Shown here in pieces: positions 6,748-11,733 of a stretch of DNA of 11,733 nucleotides (positions are counted from its first letter, which is position 1; every line of letters starts with the position of its first letter). Source of the DNA: an uncultured Eubacteriales bacterium (GTDB taxonomy: Bacteria > Bacillota > Clostridia > Peptostreptococcales > Anaerovoracaceae); NCBI GenBank assembly GCA_905206455.1, contig CAJLHL010000075.1, positions 1-11,733 of the forward strand. The letters run 5' to 3'. A program made the position numbers and the translations under genes. The notes beneath the pieces are model-generated. The model worked only from the letters and a program-made list of their open reading frames with translations, did not search any database and was not told the origin of the DNA.

Positions 6748-7650
6748 TCAGAATACGAGTTCTCCACCCTTTCTCTGCGCCAGCTGAAGATAATAATCTC
6801 TCACGTACAGAGCCGCGCCCGACATTTTCCATTTACTGGCCCACGAAAGATAAAGGGGCATGACAGCAAGCGGATGATCCACCTGCACCTTGCGCAGAAA
6901 CCGTCCGTCAAGGGTAACGTCACACGAGAGCGCCAGTCCCCTGCCGCTCATGACAGCAAGCTGCTGGGCGGTCCAGTCCATTTCATACTTTATATCGAGA
7001 GAAACGCCCTCCTCCTTTGCCATTTCTTTGATACGCATATCCATATTGCTGTTTGCGTCGATCTGGATAAGACGCACATCTCTCAGTTCTCGCAACGATA
7101 CGCTGTCCCGCTCCGCATACGGATGATCCGCAGGAACGATCAGAAAGATATGGTGTTCCGCGACTTTGACACTCTCACAGCCGTTTCCGAGATTCCCTGC
7201 GGAAAGAACGAGATCACATTTGCCGTCGAGCAGCAGCTGCCTGAAATCAGTCCAGTTGTGAAATACCATCGTCTGAAATTCTATTTCATTTCCCGGATTA
7301 TCCTCTCTGAAATATGACATAAGCGCCGGAACGGCAGAAAATACAATACTGTGAAAAAATGCCAGTCTTACGCTGCCGTGCAGCGGACTTTTCATACTTG
7401 AAACGCGGTTCTTACCTTCCTCGATCAGCCGGATTCCCTCTGCAATATACGGATACAGCGTCTCTCCGTACATCGTCAGCTCGATTCTTTTATTCGGACG
7501 ACGCACGAACAGCAGCGCGTCCAATTCATCCTCAAGAGCGTGAATCGCATAACTGATATTCGACTGTGATATATAGAGATTGCTGGCCGCCTCGGTAAAA
7601 TTTTTCGTTTTGGCGATTTCTATGAAATAAGTAAGCTGCGCCAGTGTCAT
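6748..7650 (-). CDS. LysR-family transcriptional regulator
   Basis: A 300-residue protein, the normal length for the family. The first 60 residues are a winged helix-turn-helix (LAQLTYFIEIAKTKNFTEAA, then SQSNISYAIHALEDEL, with the usual Arg-Lys wing RRPNKRIELT). The rest is a type-2 periplasmic-binding-like effector domain (from about residue 88, GSVRLAFFHS). ATG 7650 is chosen over an in-frame ATG at 7668 because GGGAGGA at 7663-7657 sits correctly before 7650 and inside the longer form. It follows the small membrane protein by 54 bases and ends in a terminator. LysR proteins usually bind a small ligand and control adjacent genes; here the MFS-dehydrogenase-flavoenzyme operon, and perhaps its own, are the likely targets (inference). 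Confidence 0.92.
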   Translation of the reverse strand: MTLAQLTYFIEIAKTKNFTEAASNLYISQSNISYAIHALEDELDALLFVRRPNKRIELTMYGETLYPYIAEGIRLIEEGKNRVSSMKSPLHGSVRLAFFHSIVFSAVPALMSYFREDNPGNEIEFQTMVFHNWTDFRQLLLDGKCDLVLSAGNLGNGCESVKVAEHHIFLIVPADHPYAERDSVSLRELRDVRLIQIDANSNMDMRIKEMAKEEGVSLDIKYEMDWTAQQLAVMSGRGLALSCDVTLDGRFLRKVQVDHPLAVMPLYLSWASKWKMSGAALYVRDYYLQLAQRKGGELVF

Positions 7651-7656
7651 AACTAT

Positions 7657-7663
7657 TCCTCCC
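7657..7663 (-). promoter_or_regulatory. Ribosome binding site that decides the LysR start
   Basis: GGGAGGA on the - strand ends six bases before ATG 7650. It lies inside the coding region that would be used if translation began at the upstream in-frame ATG 7668, which has no comparable site. This supports the 300-residue form. Confidence 0.75.
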
Positions 7664-7704
7664 GTCATTACCCGATGATCCGCTCCGATCCGGCCGTGCG
7701 GATT

Positions 7705-7974
7705 TTACTTTTTACGCTTCGGAACGTCGAGGCAGAAAAGCCGCTCGCCTCTGAGATATAAATTGATAAGTCCGTCAAACGAGAGCAGGATTCCCGCTCT
7801 GTATACCGCCGGCAGCATGTACTCGCTCACCGCGTTATGGATGGATACTGAGAACGGCTGTCCGATGACAAGAGCTGCGGTATAGACGAGCGCGGCGGCA
7901 AAGCATATGAGAAGCAGAAGCGCCATTCCACAGGAAAATATCATTTCTGTCACCTTTACAAATTTTTCCTTCAT
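7705..7974 (-). CDS. Small membrane protein encoded with the TRAP large permease (possible reduced small subunit)
   Basis: An 89-residue protein with one clear membrane helix (about 11-38, IFSCGMALLLLICFAAALV) and a second, weaker hydrophobic stretch (about 52-74). The basic C-terminus (VPKRKK) suggests a cytoplasmic tail. The start is ATG 7974; the GGGAGGA site at 7990-7984 touches the stop codon of the upstream TRAP permease, so translation is probably coupled. Ordinary DctQ small subunits of TRAP transporters have four helices and about 150-190 residues, so this is about half size. Position and coupling suggest that it partners the permease, but I do not recognise a family and sequence similarity to DctQ is not evident. 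It could instead be an unrelated accessory peptide. Confidence 0.75.
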   Translation of the reverse strand: MKEKFVKVTEMIFSCGMALLLLICFAAALVYTAALVIGQPFSVSIHNAVSEYMLPAVYRAGILLSFDGLINLYLRGERLFCLDVPKRKK

Positions 7975-7989
7975 AAAAAATTATCCTCC

Positions 7990-9348
7990 CTACTCTATCA
8001 TGCCAAACATCGGTACAAATCCATATAAAATCAAAACTGTCAGCAGAAACTGGCCGGCGCACCACACTGCAGACAATTTCACCGTCTTTTTAAAATCCGA
8101 ATCTGCGATTCCCATACACACATAAAAACAGAGCGCAAACGGCGGCGTCATATGTCCTAAGGCGCACGTCATCGGATTTACCATCATAGCGGCAAGCATA
8201 GGATCGATTCCCGCCGCAGCCGCTATCACGATATACGTAGGACCCAGCAGGACGAAAAGCGAGGTCACCTCCATAAACATCCCCAGAATCGCAAAGATAA
8301 GCGGGCATACGATGGCAGCAAACCACATAGAAATTTTTTTCCCTGCAAGAAAGCTGGAAATACTTTCAGCTACGCCGATGTCATTGAAAAGTTCCGTGAT
8401 ACAAAAACCGCAGTACGCCATGATAATTACCGGAGCTACACTGGATATCCCGTCGCCCAACCAGCCAGCCATCTTTTTTAACGTAAGACGATTACCGTTT
8501 ATACGGCACAGCACGACGACCAGAGCAATTCCCACGCTGGGTATTATCGTGAGCAGCACGCTTGCCGAATCTGAGGCCGCCTCCCCCATTCTCGCTTCCA
8601 CAAGACTTTCGTGAAATACCGCATCTATAAAAAACGGAATGATAATTACCACGGGCAGAATCAAAGTTTTATACCCGTTCTTAAGCGCATCCCTCAGAGT
8701 TATTCTGTCCTCTTTTGGAACAGGCTTCACATGATATTTTTTTATCAGGAAAAAGAGCGTCACCAGACGATGCAGAATAAACCAGAATGAAATGACCCAT
8801 GCAAAGAGCCAGAATTGTGAAAAAGTGTAGGTGTCCGGCGAAAAAGCATCGAGCGCACCGAAGAGAACGATTATGGCCCCCGAAGGAGGAATGACTGGTC
8901 CTAACGAACTTGCCGCCATTTCCACTGTTGCAGCGAGTTCCGCAGAGTATCCGCTCTTTTTCATCGTCGGAATCGTAATCACACCCACAGCAGCTGCATT
9001 GCCGGGTCCTGTTCCCGACAGCGCGCCCATCGCCGCACTCGCCGCAAGCGCTACATAGCCCGCGCCTCCGGAAAAGCGCCCGACGGCCGCCATGATAATA
9101 TTGATCAGATCCCGTATGACGCCAGTCTTCTCAAATATCACCGAAAAGCAGATGAATGCCGCTATCGTATAGAGCAGATAGGTGTTCGCAGCCGCAGATA
9201 TGTATCTGAAAATATGCGGCAGACTGCCGGTTACAATCGTGAGTAGGAGAAAGGCCGCCGGTATCACCTCATACATGGGACGCCTGAATACAGTAAATCC
9301 AATCATCACGATCAATATCAAAATCCCAAAATAGAAGAACGCCGTCAT
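7990..9348 (-). CDS. TRAP-type transporter large permease subunit (DctM-like)
   Basis: A 452-residue, highly hydrophobic protein with about 11-12 membrane segments, slightly longer than a typical DctM. Both characteristic repeats are visible: SGTGPGNAAAVGVITIPTMK at 111-130 leading to SSLGPVIPPSG at 147-157, and GMFMEVTSLFVLLGP at 356-370 leading to GIDP, NPMT and GHMTPPF at 398-404. DctM subunits use a sodium or proton gradient to import solutes delivered by an extracytoplasmic binding protein. ATG 9348 is preferred, with GGTGG eight bases upstream; GTG at 9357 or 9360 are alternatives that add three or four residues. No DctP- or TAXI-type binding protein is in the window. The only partner is the 89-residue protein downstream. 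A consensus promoter with an overlapping dyad lies upstream. Confidence 0.85.
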   Translation of the reverse strand: MTAFFYFGILILIVMIGFTVFRRPMYEVIPAAFLLLTIVTGSLPHIFRYISAAANTYLLYTIAAFICFSVIFEKTGVIRDLINIIMAAVGRFSGGAGYVALAASAAMGALSGTGPGNAAAVGVITIPTMKKSGYSAELAATVEMAASSLGPVIPPSGAIIVLFGALDAFSPDTYTFSQFWLFAWVISFWFILHRLVTLFFLIKKYHVKPVPKEDRITLRDALKNGYKTLILPVVIIIPFFIDAVFHESLVEARMGEAASDSASVLLTIIPSVGIALVVVLCRINGNRLTLKKMAGWLGDGISSVAPVIIMAYCGFCITELFNDIGVAESISSFLAGKKISMWFAAIVCPLIFAILGMFMEVTSLFVLLGPTYIVIAAAAGIDPMLAAMMVNPMTCALGHMTPPFALCFYVCMGIADSDFKKTVKLSAVWCAGQFLLTVLILYGFVPMFGMIE

Positions 9349-9395
9349 CCTGTGCACCACCCATCGATCTCAAATAGTTCATCCACTCTTATATC

Positions 9396-9425
9396 TATTG
9401 CAAACAAATTATATACTTTGCAATA
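9396..9425. promoter_or_regulatory. Inverted-repeat operator wrapped around the -10 box
   Basis: TATTGCAAA (9396-9404), 12 bases, TTTGCAATA (9417-9425): perfect 9-bp arms whose centres are 21 bp apart, two helical turns. The -10 box lies in the spacer, and the arms cover about -24 to +6. A dimeric protein bound here would block RNA polymerase. The binding protein is not identified; no TetR, GntR or MarR gene is in the window, and the sequence does not match the T-N11-A dyad near the MFS operon. Confidence 0.65.
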
Positions 9426-9436
9426 AATCGTGTCAA
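9408..9436 (-). promoter_or_regulatory. Consensus promoter of the TRAP-LysR unit
   Basis: On the - strand: TTGACA (9436-9431), 17-base spacer, TATAAT (9413-9408). Both boxes match the sigma-70/SigA consensus perfectly with ideal spacing. The predicted start is near 9401, giving a leader of about 50 bases before ATG 9348. Such a strong core promoter is normally held down by a repressor, and a dyad overlaps it. Confidence 0.88.
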
Positions 9437-9643
9437 ATATATAAATTCGATTACGGGCATCGAAATATGAGTAATGCAGGCGTACTTTTGTATTCCTCTC
9501 TGAGAACCCATGCCAAAGACAGCTGTCTCACAGGACATACCCGTTTTCCGGTTTTCTTAACAATTCGCCTATATTAACAGATACTCCTGGCGCTCTCCCG
9601 GTTTAATTTGCTGCCGCAATTCTGATTTTCGTCTCCTCGATAG
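9437..9643. other. Gene-poor stretch between the TRAP promoter and the lipoprotein terminator
   Basis: No convincing coding region on either strand. It contains a perfect 12-bp palindrome, AGACAGCTGTCT, at 9517-9528. It is too far upstream of the TRAP promoter (about -120) for an obvious direct role. I see no repeat family, tRNA or known riboswitch structure here. Confidence 0.4.
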
Positions 9644-9662
9644 AAAAAAGCGCCCTCAGCGC
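9644..9662 (-). terminator. Probable terminator of the lipoprotein gene
   Basis: On the - strand, GCGCTGAGGGCGC (9662-9650) folds into a short GC stem (four G-C pairs plus a possible T-G pair) and is followed directly by six T (complement of 9649-9644). It lies about 75 bases after the lipoprotein stop. The stem is short but the U-tract is good. Confidence 0.55.
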
Positions 9663-9738
9663 AGTCTCGAATTTTTCATCTTTTCGAGTATCTGCTCTGA
9701 GAAGCGCATGGCAGTCCCCTTCCCGGACTCTTTTTCAT

Positions 9739-10380
9739 TTATCGCAATTCAATGCTGGAAAGCATCTCGTTCAGATCCGCTTCATAAACATTCTTTCCAT
9801 TTTCCGTATAATACTGCATCTCGATGAGCAGACCGCCCCCGTCATTCAGACGGCAGAGATATGTTCTGCTGTAGATATCACCTTCACTCCAGGTGTCTTT
9901 CAGCTCGTTCATCTCCCCGGAGACTTCATCTTTGCCGAGGGTCACAGAGGAAGCATCTTCCCCCATCAGAGATGCGCGAATGTCATCGAAATACTCCGCG
10001 CCGACAGCGGACACACACAGATAGACCGAAGGTTTATCTCCTTCATATTTTTTCAGAGAGTAATCGTCGTATCCTTCCACCCTCCGGTATTCATACCGGT
10101 CGGCGTCATATCTCATAGCGTAACCGTAATCGCTAACTTTCACCGTAATCCCCTGTGCGGATTCCGCATCGACGTTTTCCCCTTCATCGTCCGGAGCCGG
10201 ATCCTCTGCGCCGTCAGGGCGATCCGATCCTCCTTCTGCGGACAGCTGCGATTCCTCCGCTGAAGACAGTTGTGCCGGACTGTCTGTACCCGGGGGATTC
10301 TGGGCACCGTCCTCTCCGCATCCCGTAATAAGGACTGTCATGACCAGGAGCGCCGCCGCGGCACTGATGATTTTTTTCAT
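9739..10380 (-). CDS. Lipoprotein of unknown function with an acidic low-complexity linker
   Basis: A 213-residue protein with a classic lipoprotein signal: KK at 2-3, a hydrophobic core, and lipobox LITGC with the lipidated Cys at 21. Residues 22 to about 75 are a flexible linker rich in Ser, Glu, Asp, Gly and Pro. From about 76 to the end is a compact, Tyr- and Asp-rich region (VSDYGYAMRYDADRYEYRRV onward, and YSRTYLCRLNDGGGLLIEMQ near 168-187), probably one small beta-rich domain with two Cys. After lipidation it would be anchored on the outer face of the membrane. ATG 10380 has AAAGGAG just upstream. I do not recognise the C-terminal domain. It lies 55 bases after the aminopeptidase stop and may be transcribed with it. 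Confidence 0.85.
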   Translation of the reverse strand: MKKIISAAAALLVMTVLITGCGEDGAQNPPGTDSPAQLSSAEESQLSAEGGSDRPDGAEDPAPDDEGENVDAESAQGITVKVSDYGYAMRYDADRYEYRRVEGYDDYSLKKYEGDKPSVYLCVSAVGAEYFDDIRASLMGEDASSVTLGKDEVSGEMNELKDTWSEGDIYSRTYLCRLNDGGGLLIEMQYYTENGKNVYEADLNEMLSSIELR

Positions 10381-10392
10381 AAAAACTCCTTT

Positions 10393-10413
10393 CCGGGACG
10401 CGATCGTACCCGG
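10393..10413 (-). promoter_or_regulatory. Hairpin directly before the lipoprotein ribosome binding site
   Basis: On the - strand, five pairs CCGGG/CCCGG, a one-base bulge, three more pairs ACG/CGT and a four-base loop. The last G is followed immediately by AAAGGAG, the ribosome binding site. There is no U-tract, so it is not a typical terminator. It may stabilise the mRNA end after cleavage or modulate translation of the lipoprotein (inference). Confidence 0.4.
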
Positions 10414-10435
10414 TTCTTCCGATCCTCAGCCCTTT

Positions 10436-11545
10436 CTATTTCAGATTTTCAGGATTGAGGCCTTTCAGTTCCGGCAGGACGAAAATACCGTCTTTGCGGA
10501 TGAGCACATCGTCGAACCAGATCTCTCCGCCGCCGTAATCCTCCCGCTGAATGAGCACAAGATCCCAATGCACCGCGGACTTATTTCCGTTCGGCGCATC
10601 TTCATAAGAAGCGCCCGGCGTAAAATGAATACTTCCGCAGATTTTTTCATCGAAAAGCGTATCTTTCATCGGATGGAGCACATAAGGATTGACACCGATA
10701 GCAAATTCACCGAAATATCTGGCTCCTTCATCGGTGTCCAGCAGTGCATTGATCCTGACATCGTCGTTGGAGTGTGCCTCTACGATCTTCCCGTCCTCGA
10801 TGCGGAAGACGATATTGTCATAGGTGAAGCCCTGCTCCAGGGAAACGGTGTTATAGGAAATTACGCCGTTGACCGAATTTTTTACCGGTGCGGTGTAGAC
10901 CTCTCCGTCGGGGATATTGCACTCTCCCGCGCATTTGATCGCAGGAATTCCCTTGATAGAGAATGTCAGATCGGTTCCCGGAGATACGATGCGCACTTTA
11001 TCCGTACGGTTCATCAGATCCACCAGAGGATCCATCGCTTCCGACATCTTCGCATAATCCAGCGTACACACGTCATAGTAAAAGTTTTCGAACGCTTCCA
11101 GACTCATATTTGACAGCTGCGCCATGGAATTGTTCGGGTAACGCATGATCACCCACTTCGTATGATCGACCCGTTCGTCGATAACCGGGCGCAGCATCTT
11201 GCTGTAAAGATTCAGCTTGTCCGACGGCACGTCGGAGAGCTCCGACGTATTGTCCGAGGCTCTTACCGCGATATAAGCGTCCATTCCTTTCATCTGATAC
11301 ATTTCGTACTCTCGCTGGAACTTCAGCTGTTCTTCGCTGCAGTTCATGATGATTTCCCGGTTCAGCGAGGCGTCGCTCAGCCCCAGATAAGGATATCCCC
11401 CGGCCTTGTACACCGCACGGATCAGTTCTCTGATCAGGGGCTTCGCCGAAGTTCCGATCTCTTCGATGAGAACTCGTTCGCCTTTCTGTACCCTGCAGGA
11501 ATAATTGACAATCATGTCCGCAAACTTTTTATTTCTGTTATCCAT
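10436..11545 (-). CDS. M29-family aminopeptidase
   Basis: A 369-residue cytoplasmic metallo-aminopeptidase of the thermophilic-type M29 family (AmpS/PepS relatives), which removes N-terminal residues from peptides. The usual length is about 370-415. The start is ATG 11545, with AGAGGTGG upstream; an in-frame ATG at 11623 would add residues without family similarity and has a poor site. Metal-binding and catalytic positions expected for the family are visible: E215 in IPDGEVYTAP (211-220), E280 in FGEFAIGVNP (278-287), H307 in SIHFTPG, and H326/D328 in SAVHWDLV. The N-terminal region (about 1-180) is the variable half. It probably recycles peptides. It is upstream of the lipoprotein gene in the same direction; there is no evident link to the TRAP and MFS units. 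Confidence 0.92.
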   Translation of the reverse strand: MDNRNKKFADMIVNYSCRVQKGERVLIEEIGTSAKPLIRELIRAVYKAGGYPYLGLSDASLNREIIMNCSEEQLKFQREYEMYQMKGMDAYIAVRASDNTSELSDVPSDKLNLYSKMLRPVIDERVDHTKWVIMRYPNNSMAQLSNMSLEAFENFYYDVCTLDYAKMSEAMDPLVDLMNRTDKVRIVSPGTDLTFSIKGIPAIKCAGECNIPDGEVYTAPVKNSVNGVISYNTVSLEQGFTYDNIVFRIEDGKIVEAHSNDDVRINALLDTDEGARYFGEFAIGVNPYVLHPMKDTLFDEKICGSIHFTPGASYEDAPNGNKSAVHWDLVLIQREDYGGGEIWFDDVLIRKDGIFVLPELKGLNPENLK

Positions 11546-11733
11546 TTTTCCACCTCTGTAGGGAGAATCGGGAAGAAAACAGGACTCTGCAAAATTCCCC
11601 TCTCTGCTCCGCGAATTCTCCATTTTTTCTCTTACCCCGAATACGGCTCCTGGTCCCTTTTCAGGTGTCTTATCCAGACCCGCGAAAGCAGGAAAGACGG
11701 CATCTTAAAGATATTTTACCATGTTGAGCGCCG
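11546..11733. other. Region upstream of the aminopeptidase gene; possible 3' end of another - strand gene
   Basis: No clear promoter can be placed. On the - strand the extreme right edge reads ALNMVKYL followed by TAA (stop complement at 11705-11707), which could be the tail of a further gene, but nine codons are too few to identify. A short stem CCTGC/GCGGG lies around 11680-11693 without a U-tract, so I do not call a terminator. Confidence 0.2.

Noticed and set aside
10340..11113. + strand open frame of 257 codons opposite the aminopeptidase
   Set aside because: Antisense to a well-supported M29 gene; the protein is His/Arg-rich and low in recognisable structure, with no ribosome binding site.
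11705..11733. C-terminal tail of a further - strand gene at the right edge
   Set aside because: Nine codons ending ALNMVKYL are too few to call a gene; mentioned only in the description of the edge region.
1..11733. CRISPR array, insertion sequence, prophage, tRNA or rRNA
   Set aside because: No regularly spaced repeats, transposase or integrase motifs, terminal repeats, tRNA cloverleaf or rRNA sequence seen on either strand.

Overview
The window looks like part of the chromosome of an anaerobic Gram-positive bacterium of the class Clostridia. The reasons are strong AGGAGG-type ribosome binding sites on almost every gene, two iron-type alcohol dehydrogenases, an Old Yellow Enzyme/4Fe-4S flavoenzyme of the kind common in anaerobic clostridia, a DUF3343 mini-protein and a clostridial-length M29 aminopeptidase. 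Base composition is roughly balanced between GC and AT by eye. I see no rRNA, tRNA, CRISPR array, insertion sequence or phage gene. No species can be named from the sequence alone.

Layout. Bases 1-500 are on the + strand: the end of a gene resembling a D-Ala-D-Ala carboxypeptidase, a 74-residue DUF3343 protein, and a 13-bp perfect hairpin that probably terminates this unit. Every convincing gene after that is on the - strand, so the rest is best read from right to left. At the far right are an M29 aminopeptidase (11545-10436) and an acidic-linker lipoprotein (10380-9739) with a likely terminator. Next comes a unit with a consensus promoter: a TRAP-type large permease (9348-7990), an 89-residue membrane protein (7974-7705) and a LysR regulator (7650-6748), closed by a clear terminator at 6701-6725. 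Then a second promoter, with a LysR-type dyad upstream, leads into MFS transporter (6491-5232), BDH-type Fe-alcohol dehydrogenase (5155-3953), second Fe-alcohol dehydrogenase (3892-2714) and OYE/4Fe-4S/FAD flavoenzyme (2678-687).

How the genes may work together (inference). The TRAP unit and the MFS unit look like one inducible system for uptake and reductive processing of a small organic molecule. The permeases would move substrate or product. The two dehydrogenases would interconvert alcohol and aldehyde/ketone groups with NAD(P)H. The flavoenzyme would reduce an activated C=C bond, or act as an electron sink. The LysR protein lies between the two units and is the natural candidate to control the MFS-dehydrogenase-flavoenzyme operon. 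The substrate cannot be read from the sequence, and I do not recognise the cluster as a named pathway.

The most interesting signals are the unassigned reductive cluster itself, a 9-bp inverted repeat placed exactly around the -10 box of a consensus promoter, a TRAP large permease without a visible binding protein and with a very small partner, and the replacement of the usual C-terminal Gly-Asp FAD motif in the flavoenzyme.
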